Source: Opacimonas sp014872805
GTDB lineage: Bacteria; Pseudomonadota; Gammaproteobacteria; Enterobacterales; Alteromonadaceae
Direction: 5' to 3'
Assembly: GCA_014872805.1 (NCBI GenBank)
Contig: WKFN01000014.1
Location: 124,001-188,000, forward strand
Length of the DNA: 64,000 nucleotides
The notes beneath the pieces were generated by a model. It made no database searches, had not been told where the DNA came from, and saw only the letters and a program-made list of their open reading frames with translations. Numbering within the stretch: the first letter of the stretch is position 1; every line of letters starts with the position of its first letter. Of the stretch, positions 1 through 8,850 are shown piece after piece. The translations under genes were made by a program, and so were the position numbers.

Positions 1-1
1 T

Positions 2-865
2 AACCTCGAACGTTGGGAGGATCTAAACACAGGTGCAACTCCGCCCAAGAACTTGTTTATCAAAGCCCAAGCTTATTACCAAGACAAGCAATACGAACAA
101 GCCGCAACGTTTATTGACCAGGCGGTAAGTGATAAAGAAGCGGCAGGTATGATTCCAGATGAAGGCTGGTTAATCTTACAACGTGCGATTTACTATGAGT
201 TAAAGGACACGCGTAAAGTCAAAGACATCATAGTCAAGATGGTTAAGCTGTTTAACGAGCCAAAATACTGGATACAACTTGGTGGTATGTATGGCGAGTT
301 AGAAATGGAAAAACACCAATTAGCTATAATGGAAGCGGCGTACCAACAGGGATACTTGGTGAAAGGTGCGGACTTATTTAATATGGCACAGCTGTATTAC
401 TACCATAAGGCTCCGATTAAATGCGCCAATGTCATGCAAGCGGCCATGGATGATGGTTTATTGGAAGAAAACCTTCGCAACCTTAAGTTTTTAGGTCAGT
501 GCTTACAGTTAGCAAAAGAGAACGAAAAGGCCGTTCCTGTGATGCGTGCTGCTGCCGAGTTAGCCCCTGATGGTGAACTATATGCTCAATTGGCTCAGCT
601 GTTTTTGAATATTGACAAGTTTGATGATGCGATTGCCAACGCTGAACTCGCTTTGGAGAAAGGCGATTTGCGCAACCAAGGTACCGTTCATTTGGTGCTG
701 GGTATGTCCTATTACAACCAGCGTCAGTTTGTCAAAGCGCTCGACCAATTGGCCAAAGCCGAAGCATTCAAAAATACGCGCAAGATGGCAGAGCAATGGC
801 AACAATTCGTCTCTGGTGAAAAGCGAACTTTTGACGCCCTTCAGGCTGAGATAGCATCAGAATAA
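2..865 (+). CDS. TPR-repeat protein, 5' end outside window
   Basis: The reading frame is open from the first bases, so the true start lies upstream; 287 residues are visible. The protein is helical and built from tetratricopeptide-like repeats, clearest near the C-terminus (YAQLAQLFLNIDKFDDAI and HLVLGMSYYNQRQFVKAL), with the small/aromatic spacing of TPR helices. It resembles the TPR proteins encoded at the end of exbB-exbD-tonB clusters in Alteromonadales and Shewanella, thought to assist TonB-dependent uptake, but those neighbours are outside the window, so this link is inference from resemblance. The gene ends just before a strong terminator, so it is probably the last gene of its operon. 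An internal TTG at 53 is not a convincing start. Confidence 0.75.
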   Translation, partial: NLERWEDLNTGATPPKNLFIKAQAYYQDKQYEQAATFIDQAVSDKEAAGMIPDEGWLILQRAIYYELKDTRKVKDIIVKMVKLFNEPKYWIQLGGMYGELEMEKHQLAIMEAAYQQGYLVKGADLFNMAQLYYYHKAPIKCANVMQAAMDDGLLEENLRNLKFLGQCLQLAKENEKAVPVMRAAAELAPDGELYAQLAQLFLNIDKFDDAIANAELALEKGDLRNQGTVHLVLGMSYYNQRQFVKALDQLAKAEAFKNTRKMAEQWQQFVSGEKRTFDALQAEIASE

Positions 866-884
866 ACCCGCAATCCATTCTTAG

Positions 885-920
885 AAGCTCCTTATGGGCT
901 CCCCTGAAGGAGCTTTTTTT
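885..920 (+). terminator. Rho-independent terminator of the TPR gene
   Basis: Perfect 8-bp stem AAGCTCCT / AGGAGCTT (885-892 with 908-915), a 15-nt loop, then seven T residues at 914-920. It sits 20 bases after the TPR stop codon. Confidence 0.85.
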
Positions 921-999
921 ATTTTTGGCAACATATTGCACAAACGCAAAATTTTATCTATTTTATCAAAATAATAAATTAAATATCTTAAGTTCTCCG

Positions 1000-3204
1000 A
1001 TGCTCAAACAAACCTTTATAGCTGGCTTGGCAGGTTTATTATTTTCCTGTTCCGAAGTTCCTACGGCACCTTCATCGACAATGAAAGAAACAACCGATAT
1101 GTCAAATTACTCTCATCCTTATGCGCGCATCAAACAACTGACTACAAACGCACCCGTGGCAATGCGTGAAGACGCAATCATATCCCACCATGGATTTAGC
1201 GTCAGTGATCCATATCAATGGCTTAAAGACCAAGGATACCCCGAAGTCAATGACCAAACCGTGTTAGATTATTTACATGCAGAAAATACCTACTACGGTG
1301 AATTTAAAGCGCAACATCAGCCCCTCATTGATACCTTGTTTGAAGAGTTCAAAGGCAGAGTGGATGATGAATTTGTGTCAGTACCTGTGACCAATCGTGG
1401 CTATGAATATTGGTATGAGTATCAAGCTGGGAGTGATTACCGAACGTATTTGCGGCGCAACCTTGAAGACGGTGGTGAGCAAATCATTTTAGACCTACCA
1501 ACCCTTGCTGAGGGAACGGATTATTTTGTCTTGGGCAGTTACGATATTAGCCCAGATAATAATTTGATTGCCTACACTATCGATACTACAGGCGATGAGC
1601 GCTATGAACTATTTATCAAAGATCTCAATACTGGAGAAATATCGAGTACGGTTTTGACTGATGTTAGAAGCAATATTACGTTTACATCCGATAGCAAGGG
1701 AATCGTCTATGACAAGTTGTCTACGCAGCGTTGGGCGACAGAATCAGTCAATTATCATCAGTTAGGGACAAAACAAGCAGTTGATATTGTCCTATACGCT
1801 GAAACCAATGATGAATTTGGGTTAGGCCATTACGCCACTTCAGATGATGAGTATTTGGTTCTCTTGACCGGTACTCGTGATGTTTCCGAAGTTTATGTCG
1901 TGCCACTCGCTCACGTACAACAGCCTTTACAACAACTCGTCAATCGTGAGCAAGGTTTTAATGCCACGGTCGATCACGCATTTGGTTCGTTTTATGTTGT
2001 TGCCAATGATACCCACAGTAACTATCGCATCGCGACCCTTGCCGATAGCACTTTAGGTTATGAAAATTGGCAAACATTAATGCAAGGAGATGACAATTTG
2101 TATATCAAAAGTCTAGCGACGTTTCGTCATGGACTAGTGATAACACTTGCTCGCAATGGACTGAATGCGTTACATGTTATTCCGTTCGATAAAAATGTAG
2201 ATGCTTATGACATCGAGTTTCCCGAGCAAGTGTTTTCTGCAAGCTTAGGCAATAACCCGGATTTTAATACCACTTCCATACGTATTACTTATGAAAGTAT
2301 GATTACGCCAGATACCTTGTTTGCTTATGATTTTGCAAACCGACAAAAGACGGTACTTAAAAAGCAAAAAATTCCATCAGGCTATGATGCTTCGCAATAT
2401 CATACTGAGCGCCGAATGGCTCCTTCTCGAGACGGTGTTATGATCCCAGTGTCGATAGTTTATCGCAAAGATTTTGTGAAAGATGGCATGCGACCGTTAC
2501 ACCTTTATGCCTACGGTGCGTATGGCTACGGTATGCCGACCAGCTTTTCATCTGTACGCTTGAGCTTGCTCGATCGGGGGGTTGCGTTTGCGATTGCGCA
2601 TACACGAGGCGGAGATGAGATGGGCTATCAATGGTATCTCGATGGCAAAATGGAACAGCGTCAAAATGCCTTTAACGATTTTGTTGACGTGGCTAAGTTT
2701 CTCATTGCTGAACAGTATGCCTCAGCAGGTAATATCTCAATCTCTGGCGGAAGTGCTGGCGGTAAAATGATGGGCGCTGCTACCATTATGGAACCCAATT
2801 TATGGCGCAGTGTATTACTTGATGTGCCATTTGTTGATGTGCTTAATACGATGCTTGATGAATCCTTGCCATTGACCCCACCTGAGTGGAGTGAGTGGGG
2901 TAATCCAATTACCGATAAAGAAGCGTTTGAACGAATTTTAAGTTATTCACCATACGATAATATTGTTGCGCGAGAGTATCCACCAATGATGGTAACAGGC
3001 GGCCTAAATGATCCTCGAGTGACGTATTGGGAACCAGCCAAATGGACTGCCCGCATGCGAGCAGAAAAAACCGATGATAATTTGTTGATCATGCGCATGA
3101 ACATGAGTGCAGGTCACTATGCTAACTCAGGGCTTTACGGTCGATTACTAGATGCGGCAGAAGAGTATGCGTTTATATTGGCGTCGCATCAAATTAACGA
3201 ATGA
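1000..3204 (+). CDS. S9 family peptidase (oligopeptidase B-like), predicted lipoprotein
   Basis: Serine peptidase of the prolyl oligopeptidase family, 734 residues from the ATG at 1000. An upstream TTG at 925 is in frame but would precede a good secretion signal, so I chose the ATG. Residues 1-18 form a lipoprotein signal ending LLFSC. The N-terminal two thirds is the beta-propeller; the C-terminal alpha/beta hydrolase domain carries the likely catalytic triad Ser585 (GGSAGG), Asp671 (GGLNDPR) and His706 (SAGHYAN). Family members cut short peptides, oligopeptidase B after Arg/Lys. Location in the cell envelope is inferred from the signal; E. coli PtrB is cytoplasmic. The gene stands alone, and its 3' end overlaps the convergent membrane-protein gene by 11 bases. 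Confidence 0.88.
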   Translation: MLKQTFIAGLAGLLFSCSEVPTAPSSTMKETTDMSNYSHPYARIKQLTTNAPVAMREDAIISHHGFSVSDPYQWLKDQGYPEVNDQTVLDYLHAENTYYGEFKAQHQPLIDTLFEEFKGRVDDEFVSVPVTNRGYEYWYEYQAGSDYRTYLRRNLEDGGEQIILDLPTLAEGTDYFVLGSYDISPDNNLIAYTIDTTGDERYELFIKDLNTGEISSTVLTDVRSNITFTSDSKGIVYDKLSTQRWATESVNYHQLGTKQAVDIVLYAETNDEFGLGHYATSDDEYLVLLTGTRDVSEVYVVPLAHVQQPLQQLVNREQGFNATVDHAFGSFYVVANDTHSNYRIATLADSTLGYENWQTLMQGDDNLYIKSLATFRHGLVITLARNGLNALHVIPFDKNVDAYDIEFPEQVFSASLGNNPDFNTTSIRITYESMITPDTLFAYDFANRQKTVLKKQKIPSGYDASQYHTERRMAPSRDGVMIPVSIVYRKDFVKDGMRPLHLYAYGAYGYGMPTSFSSVRLSLLDRGVAFAIAHTRGGDEMGYQWYLDGKMEQRQNAFNDFVDVAKFLIAEQYASAGNISISGGSAGGKMMGAATIMEPNLWRSVLLDVPFVDVLNTMLDESLPLTPPEWSEWGNPITDKEAFERILSYSPYDNIVAREYPPMMVTGGLNDPRVTYWEPAKWTARMRAEKTDDNLLIMRMNMSAGHYANSGLYGRLLDAAEEYAFILASHQINE

Positions 3205-3658
3205 TGATACGGCCATATTTACTGTAGAGATAAGCGAATAGCCAGCCACCCATAATTCCTGCGTTGATTTGTAGGATAAAACCAATGGGTGTGCGGGCTC
3301 CCGCAATTAAAGTGACCCCCAATATCGGTTGCATCGCAAATAGGACCAATGCCATCACCGTTCCACCGGCGAAGATCCTTAATAACGTCGAACTAGTGCG
3401 CTTGAATATAAAATGTTTGACCAAAGGCACACATAAAAAAGCCAAGCACAAAGCGACAGCTATGATGACCCCATAACTTGCTAACATCCCCCACCAATCT
3501 GCGACAAAGTGGTAAAAAATATCGCTAATCGTCAGCTGAGCATCGATTTGAGCTAGGCCAATCAGAATCATCAAAGAATGTGAAAAACTCGCAAATGTAA
3601 ACGTGGTTAACCACGCTAAGCAAAAAGCAAAAAAAGTATTGAGTTTAATTATTTTCAT
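3194..3658 (-). CDS. Small membrane protein of unknown function
   Basis: 154 residues from the ATG at 3658 (MKIIKLNTFFAF); the open frame extends upstream but without a better start. About four hydrophobic segments are visible: an N-terminal one that may be an uncleaved signal, then helices around ASYGVIIAVALCLAFLCVPL, FAGGTVMALVLFAMQPILGV and AGIMGGWLFAYLYSKYG. I do not recognise a named family. Its 3' end overlaps the S9 peptidase gene tail to tail, and it is divergent from the sugar dehydrogenase gene with only about 50 bases between starts, so the two may share a promoter region. No catalytic motif is visible. Confidence 0.65.
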   Translation of the reverse strand: MKIIKLNTFFAFCLAWLTTFTFASFSHSLMILIGLAQIDAQLTISDIFYHFVADWWGMLASYGVIIAVALCLAFLCVPLVKHFIFKRTSSTLLRIFAGGTVMALVLFAMQPILGVTLIAGARTPIGFILQINAGIMGGWLFAYLYSKYGRIIIR

Positions 3659-3710
3659 GATTGCTTTAGACTTGATTTTGTATTGCAAATATAGAAAAGC
3701 GAAAACTAAG

Positions 3711-4814
3711 ATGCAAGGTTTTTTGTTCAACTTGATATGCATTGTTATTCTGACGATTTTTTTATCTCCAATTAAAAATACATATGCAGCAAATTTTGAT
3801 GTGCAGTCTATTGTTTCTGATTTAAATAATCCATGGTCCATTAAGAGTGATGCTTTTGGTCGCTATTGGATCACTCTCATGTCTGGAGAGTTGGTTATAG
3901 TGGAGCAAGACTCCCGGCAAGTTGTGCCTTTAAACTTAGCCGAACTGTATCAGCAGGGACAAGGGGGGTTGTTGGACATCGTGTTGGTTGAGGTTAAACA
4001 CGATGCTGTTCAAGCAATCGTGAGCTATGCTCAAGGTAATGCTGTTGCCAATCGGTTGGCATTAAACAAAATTGTCCTCAACAAAGTGAATCATGTTTGG
4101 CAAATTACCCATCAAAAGCAACTGTTTAGCGTGAAAGATGATAAGCAAACGCCGGTACATTATGCAGGGCGTTTATTATTATTACCAGATGATACCTTAC
4201 TGGTGAATTCTGGCGACGGTTTTGATTATCGAGAGGATGCGCAACGCGTAGAGTCGCAATTGGGTAAAACATTGCGCATGACATTAGAGGGTAAACCCGT
4301 TGCAGATGCACCGTTTGCTGACGACCCATATTTGTATAGTCTAGGACATCGCAACGCACAAGGTCTAGCCTTGGATGCGAAAGGACAAATTTGGCAACAT
4401 GAACATGGCCCGGCAGGTGGTGACGAAGTCAACTTATTAATGGCAGGTGCCAATTATGGCTGGCCGATTATCACCGAAGGCAAAGACTACAGTGGGGCAT
4501 TAATTAGTCCTATAAAGCAGGCCGCAGGAATGATATCGCCGAAGGTGAACTGGACGCCATCTATCGCACCCTCTAGTATGGTCTACTATCGTTCTGATGC
4601 ACTCCCTGAATTATCTGGAAGTCTTCTAATTGGGACGTTAAAAACCAAAACCATTCATCGAATTGATCTGCAAAATGACTTTCGTGAAACAGTTTTAAGT
4701 CTCCCCATCAAAAAACGCATTCGAGATATTACCGTGGATAATCAAGGCCGAGTATTGTTGCTAACCGACGGTGAAAAGGCGCAGGTTTTTATGCTCACTC
4801 AAGGACAACACTAA
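3711..4814 (+). CDS. PQQ-dependent sugar dehydrogenase family protein (YliI/GSDH-like)
   Basis: Predicted periplasmic six-bladed beta-propeller of the glucose/sorbosone dehydrogenase family, 367 residues from the ATG at 3711, which begins a typical signal peptide (hydrophobic core, then a cleavage region near TYAA). Open frame continues upstream to 3603, but that part is hydrophilic and overlaps the divergent gene. Family signatures are visible: NNPWSIKSDAFGRYW at the start of the mature part, then GHRNAQGLALD and EHGPAGGDEVNLL followed by GANYGWP. Members oxidise aldose sugars using PQQ and calcium; the real substrate is unknown. It is followed after 1 base by the DUF192 gene, so the two are probably cotranscribed. 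Confidence 0.85.
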   Translation: MQGFLFNLICIVILTIFLSPIKNTYAANFDVQSIVSDLNNPWSIKSDAFGRYWITLMSGELVIVEQDSRQVVPLNLAELYQQGQGGLLDIVLVEVKHDAVQAIVSYAQGNAVANRLALNKIVLNKVNHVWQITHQKQLFSVKDDKQTPVHYAGRLLLLPDDTLLVNSGDGFDYREDAQRVESQLGKTLRMTLEGKPVADAPFADDPYLYSLGHRNAQGLALDAKGQIWQHEHGPAGGDEVNLLMAGANYGWPIITEGKDYSGALISPIKQAAGMISPKVNWTPSIAPSSMVYYRSDALPELSGSLLIGTLKTKTIHRIDLQNDFRETVLSLPIKKRIRDITVDNQGRVLLLTDGEKAQVFMLTQGQH

Positions 4815-4815
4815 A

Positions 4816-5247
4816 ATGAAAGCACTCATTGGATTATTTTTGTGTATCATATCGGCCTGCGCTGTCGCTGTTAGTGATTTTGGCACTGCGCGCATACAGG
4901 TATCTAATTTGAAACCGCTAATGGTTGAGTTAGCTGCCACAGACCGACAAAGGGCACGTGGCTTGATGCATCGTGCTGAATTATGTGCGGATTGCGGGAT
5001 GTTGTTTGATTTTGGCGAAACTCGTTACGTTGGAATGTGGATGAAAAATACCTTCGTTCCCCTAAGTGTCGCGTATTTTAATGAACAAGGCGTCATTGTT
5101 AATATTAGACAAATGCAACCGCAAACATTACAATCCCACCCATCTGAGGCTCCGGTAAGGTTTGCTTTAGAAATGCCTATGGGATGGTTTAACAAAAATA
5201 ATATCCAGGCGGGTGATCGTATACAAATCATCTCAATGCAACCATAA
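4816..5247 (+). CDS. DUF192 family exported protein
   Basis: 143 residues from the ATG at 4816, which lies 1 base after the upstream stop codon and starts a signal peptide (MKALIGLFLCIISACAVA). The mature part matches DUF192: RGLMHR near the start, then CADCGMLFDF, VGMWMKNTFVPL and the region around QMQPQT. Members are small beta-barrel proteins of unknown biochemical role, often secreted. The two cysteines in CADCGM could form a disulphide; this is inference. Tight coupling to the PQQ dehydrogenase gene suggests joint expression. Confidence 0.85.
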   Translation: MKALIGLFLCIISACAVAVSDFGTARIQVSNLKPLMVELAATDRQRARGLMHRAELCADCGMLFDFGETRYVGMWMKNTFVPLSVAYFNEQGVIVNIRQMQPQTLQSHPSEAPVRFALEMPMGWFNKNNIQAGDRIQIISMQP

Positions 5248-5325
5248 CATTAGCATAACGTAACAATAGAACGCAGCAATCCTAACGACAGAGACACTTA
5301 GAATTTATTTTAGGAATTGATGCTC

Positions 5326-6675
5326 ATGAATACAGCGCTAACAATAGCCAAATTTGGTGGTACTTCCGTAGCTGATTATGCTGCAATGCGTGCTTGTGCC
5401 AAAATTATCCAGCAATCCGCTGACACTCGTGTCGTTGTGGTCAGTGCCTCTGCCGGCGTAACTAATCACCTAGTTTCGCTATGTCACGATGTATTGAATG
5501 ATCAACAAATCGATGAGGTCTTGGCGCAGATCACCAAAATTCAACATAATATTCACGAGTGCTTACCAGAATCAGCACAACGCGATGGCATTTTACAAGC
5601 GTTAATCGACGAGTTATCTCTACTTGCCAAACAGCCGTCTCTGCGCACCAATGATCAGCTCAAAGAGCAAGTCTTGTCGATGGGAGAGCGGATGTCGTCA
5701 GTATTGTTTGCGGATGTTCTAAATGAACTTGGTGTGCCTGCTGAGAGCTTCGATGTCAGACAAGTCTTGCGTACAGATGACAATTTTGGTGCGGCCAATC
5801 CACAGCTTGCGGAGATCAAATCTTTAGCCGATACTCATTTAGCGCCGCGATTGGCTAATAAAGTACAAGTTACCCAAGGGTTTGTTGGCGCCGACGGTGA
5901 GGGGCGCACGACAACGTTAGGGCGCGGTGGTTCTGATTTTACCGCAGCTTTGCTCGCAGAGGCGTTAGGGGCTCAATTATGTCAAATTTGGACCGACGTC
6001 ATTGGCGTATATACAACCGACCCGCGCATTACTGAGGCAGCTCGTCCACTAGCAGAACTCAGTTTTGAAGAAGCCGCTGAAATGGCAACATTCGGTGCCA
6101 AAGTGCTTCATCCAGCGACGATGGAGCCAGCCCTTAGACAAGATATAAAAGTGTTTGTTGGCTCGTCGAAAGAACCAGAAAAAGGCGGTACTGTAATAGT
6201 GCGTGATTGCGTTGAAGAGCCACCATACCGAGCTATTACCCGACGCAAAGACCAAGTTATGGTGACAGTTAAAACCCCAAAGATGATGTATGCACAGGGT
6301 TTTCTTGCAAAAGTATTTGAAATCATCGCCGAACATGAACTCAGTGTCGATTTGGTGACGACTTCTGAGATTTCAGTGTCATTTACATTGGATAATCCAC
6401 CCAATTCAGTGGCTGAACGTTTGAATAAAGAAACCATTGCGGATTTAGCTGAAATATGTGATGTGACCGTCGAAAGAGGGTTCGATTTGATCACAGTGGT
6501 AGGTAATCACATGCAAACGGCGCCAGGGGTAAGTAGCAAAATACTCAGTGCGGTTGCTGACTATCAGTTGCGTATGATTTGTTTTGGCGCGAATCCCCAT
6601 AACATGTCATTTTTAGTGCAAGCACAAAATAGCAATGAAATCGTGAAGGGACTTCACCGCACGCTTTTTGAATAA
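5326..6675 (+). CDS. lysC: Aspartate kinase, LysC type (lysine-sensitive)
   Basis: Phosphorylates aspartate, the first step to lysine, threonine and methionine. From the ATG at 5326 the protein has 449 residues, the same length as E. coli LysC; in-frame TTG 5317 and ATG 5320 lie upstream, but TAGGA at 5311-5315 is best spaced for 5326. The kinase domain begins IAKFGGTSVAD and contains TTLGRGGSDF and FGAKVLHP; the C-terminal third holds two ACT regulatory domains, the first around SVDLVTTSEISVSF. It is monofunctional: no homoserine dehydrogenase domain follows. Feedback inhibition by lysine is inferred from family. The 78-base upstream gap is too short for a lysine riboswitch. Confidence 0.95.
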   Translation: MNTALTIAKFGGTSVADYAAMRACAKIIQQSADTRVVVVSASAGVTNHLVSLCHDVLNDQQIDEVLAQITKIQHNIHECLPESAQRDGILQALIDELSLLAKQPSLRTNDQLKEQVLSMGERMSSVLFADVLNELGVPAESFDVRQVLRTDDNFGAANPQLAEIKSLADTHLAPRLANKVQVTQGFVGADGEGRTTTLGRGGSDFTAALLAEALGAQLCQIWTDVIGVYTTDPRITEAARPLAELSFEEAAEMATFGAKVLHPATMEPALRQDIKVFVGSSKEPEKGGTVIVRDCVEEPPYRAITRRKDQVMVTVKTPKMMYAQGFLAKVFEIIAEHELSVDLVTTSEISVSFTLDNPPNSVAERLNKETIADLAEICDVTVERGFDLITVVGNHMQTAPGVSSKILSAVADYQLRMICFGANPHNMSFLVQAQNSNEIVKGLHRTLFE

Positions 6676-6770
6676 ACCTTTTGTCAAATCAATGTACTAC
6701 GCAACGTTAAACGCCTTAATTAAAGAGAAATAGCCTTTACGTTTTCACTGTAAATTCGAGCTTGCAAACG

Positions 6771-6798
6771 CGAACAAAGCTCTTGGGCTTGTTCGTTT
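6771..6798. terminator. Candidate terminator hairpin between lysC and apaH
   Basis: CGAACAA(A)GC pairs with GCTTGTTCG (6771-6780 with 6787-6795), a 9-bp stem with one bulged A, followed by TTTAA on the plus strand. It lies in the 182-base gap between convergent lysC and apaH. The T-tract is short, so this is only a candidate. Confidence 0.4.
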
Positions 6799-6857
6799 AA
6801 GGTAAGAGACTGACCATGTTATAAGAATACGTTATTGGTTACCTGATATATCTTAAG

Positions 6858-7661
6858 TTAACCTTTGACGCTGTATCGAGTGCGATTCGTCAGCTCATAA
6901 GCAGTCAGTTGCTTCCCCCATACATAACCTGTATCGAGGCCAATATACTGTGTCGAATTGGTTTGCCCTTGTAGGCTGGCCCAATGCCCAAATACGACAC
7001 GTTTATTTAATAGATATGGGTTATAAAACTGAAACCAGGGGCGCAGGCTTTGAGGCGCTTGCGAAGGGTTGACTTTGCAGGCAAAATCCATCGCACCATT
7101 GTGGTCAAGGTAGCGCATACGAGTAAAAGCATTCACAATAAAACGCTGTCTATCTATTGTTTCATGAGCAGGGGCCCATACGTTTGGCGAGTTGCCGTAC
7201 ATATTTTGTAAAAAATGCGCAAAGTTCGGTTGTTGCAGTACGTGTTCGATTTCTTGGTTAAAGCGCATGGCGTCATCGAATGACCAGGCGGGATAAAGAC
7301 CGGCATGAGTGATTAATGTATTTTTTTGATAACAAAGCGCCAGTGGCATATACCGGATCCACTCAAATAATTTGTCTCGCCCAGAATAAGAAAGTAGTTT
7401 TTGTAATCGGTCACTGGGTTTAGCACTGCGTATTTCTGCGCTGATTGCAAGTAAATGTAAATCATGGTTACCTAAGACCGAATGAAAATGTTCGCCAAGG
7501 TCATAACAGTACTGAAGTACAGATAATGAATCTTCACCTCGAGCAACGAGATCCCCAACAGCATAGAGATGGTCTTTTTGAGGGTTAAATTTTAATTTGG
7601 TGAGAAGTTTTTTGAGGCCTTTATAACATCCTTGGATGTCCCCTACGACATAATCAGCCAT
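6858..7661 (-). CDS. apaH: Bis(5'-nucleosyl)-tetraphosphatase, symmetrical
   Basis: Hydrolyses Ap4A to two ADP and removes Np4 caps from RNA in E. coli. 267 residues (E. coli 280). Calcineurin-type metallophosphatase motifs are in order: GDIQGC at 7-12, GDLVARG at 36-42 and GNHD at 64-67, with THAGLYP further on. It starts 2 bases after the apaG stop codon and is the last gene of the lptD-surA-pdxA-rsmA-apaG-apaH run, the same order as in E. coli. Confidence 0.96.
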   Translation of the reverse strand: MADYVVGDIQGCYKGLKKLLTKLKFNPQKDHLYAVGDLVARGEDSLSVLQYCYDLGEHFHSVLGNHDLHLLAISAEIRSAKPSDRLQKLLSYSGRDKLFEWIRYMPLALCYQKNTLITHAGLYPAWSFDDAMRFNQEIEHVLQQPNFAHFLQNMYGNSPNVWAPAHETIDRQRFIVNAFTRMRYLDHNGAMDFACKVNPSQAPQSLRPWFQFYNPYLLNKRVVFGHWASLQGQTNSTQYIGLDTGYVWGKQLTAYELTNRTRYSVKG

Positions 7662-7663
7662 AT

Positions 7664-8041
7664 CTAATGTACAATGTTATCTTTTGAAAGTTGAAACATG
7701 GGGATTTGAGCTTTAAAACGAAGCCCCCGAGGACCGTCAAATTCGTAGTGACCTTCCATTGTGCCAAATGGGGTTGCAATCACTGCACCGCTAGAATAAG
7801 AATATTCTTCTCCTGCCGCTAGAATGGGCTCTTCACCTACGACACCAGCACCATATACATCCTTTGAATCACCATTGCCATCAGTGATCATCCAATAGCG
7901 AGAGCGCAACTGAACAGTGTGCTGGCCAAGATTTCGAATGCGCACGTAATAGGCAAAAGCATAGCGGTTTTCTGAAGGATCAGAGTGACTTTCAAGATAT
8001 TGGCTGATTACCGATACGCGGATGTCGTCAGATAAATCCAT
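7664..8041 (-). CDS. apaG: ApaG domain protein (Co2+/Mg2+ efflux-associated)
   Basis: 125 residues, standard length. The fold is a fibronectin-III-like beta sandwich; the glycine-rich GAGVVGEEP segment is the family signature, and the C-terminal GTMEGHYEF stretch also fits. The biochemical role is unsettled: mutants in Salmonella affect cobalt/magnesium efflux. It lies between rsmA (11 bases upstream) and apaH (2 bases downstream), clearly one transcription unit. Confidence 0.95.
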   Translation of the reverse strand: MDLSDDIRVSVISQYLESHSDPSENRYAFAYYVRIRNLGQHTVQLRSRYWMITDGNGDSKDVYGAGVVGEEPILAAGEEYSYSSGAVIATPFGTMEGHYEFDGPRGLRFKAQIPMFQLSKDNIVH

Positions 8042-8052
8042 AGTAATTACTT

Positions 8053-8850
8053 TTATTCAGTATTATTTAAATTATTAGCAATCAGTGCATATTGTGCAAG
8101 AGATAAATTTTCAGCTCGCAAATTTGGGTCAATGCCCAATTCCTCAAGCTCCTCACTAGTGATGCAATTTTTGAGGCTATTGCGAATCGTTTTGCGACGC
8201 TGATTAAAGGCTTCAGCAGTCACTCGCGCCAATTCCTCTACGTTATTTACCTCGACAGGAGGTGTTTTATGCGGGATGAGTCTGACAACCGCACTATCTA
8301 CTTTGGGCGGCGGCACAAATGCTTGCGGTGGGACTTCCAAAACCGGCATGACCTGACAATAATATTGAGCCATTACTGAAAGCCTTCCGTAGTTTTTGTG
8401 TCCGGGGCCTGCAGCTAAGCGCAAGACCACTTCTTTTTGCAACATAAAATGCATATCTTGGATATGCTCGGCAAAACTGAACAGATGGAACATCAATGGA
8501 GTTGAGATGTTATAAGGAAGATTACCAAAAACTTTTAGTGGCTTATCCTTGATGACGGACGCAAAATCAAATTGCAATGCATCAGCAAAGTGAATGACAA
8601 GTTTGTCTTGAATAAACGGATGCGTCTCTAGTCTTTTGACCAAGTCTTTATCAAGCTCAACGACCTGCAATTGCTCTACCTGTTCACACACGGGTTCAGT
8701 GAGTGCACCAAGGCCTGGACCTATTTCTAACATAGTGGCATCGTTGGTGGGCGCAATCGCTGCAACGATTTGGTCGATGATGAATGCATCTTGCAAAAAG
8801 TTTTGGCCAAAGCGTTTCCTTGCTGTGTGACCTTGATGGCTTTTACTCAT
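8053..8850 (-). CDS. rsmA: 16S rRNA (adenine1518-N6/1519-N6)-dimethyltransferase
   Basis: Dimethylates two adjacent adenosines in the 3' terminal hairpin of 16S rRNA late in 30S assembly. 265 residues from the ATG at 8850 (MSKSHQGH, then ARKRFGQNFL as in KsgA); an in-frame TTG at 8868 is less likely. The SAM-binding motif is LEIGPGLGALTEP and the catalytic motif NLPYNIS. The start overlaps the end of pdxA by 8 bases, which implies translational coupling. No obvious Shine-Dalgarno is seen. Confidence 0.96.
   Translation of the reverse strand: MSKSHQGHTARKRFGQNFLQDAFIIDQIVAAIAPTNDATMLEIGPGLGALTEPVCEQVEQLQVVELDKDLVKRLETHPFIQDKLVIHFADALQFDFASVIKDKPLKVFGNLPYNISTPLMFHLFSFAEHIQDMHFMLQKEVVLRLAAGPGHKNYGRLSVMAQYYCQVMPVLEVPPQAFVPPPKVDSAVVRLIPHKTPPVEVNNVEELARVTAEAFNQRRKTIRNSLKNCITSEELEELGIDPNLRAENLSLAQYALIANNLNNTE

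Noticed and set aside
5248..5325. Lysine riboswitch upstream of lysC
   Set aside because: The gap between the DUF192 stop and lysC is 78 bases, too short for the roughly 170-base lysine aptamer, and no matching stems were seen.
6049..6494. Two minus-strand frames (95 and 128 codons) inside lysC
   Set aside because: Both lie wholly within a strongly conserved plus-strand gene and have unusual residue composition; they are shadows of lysC.
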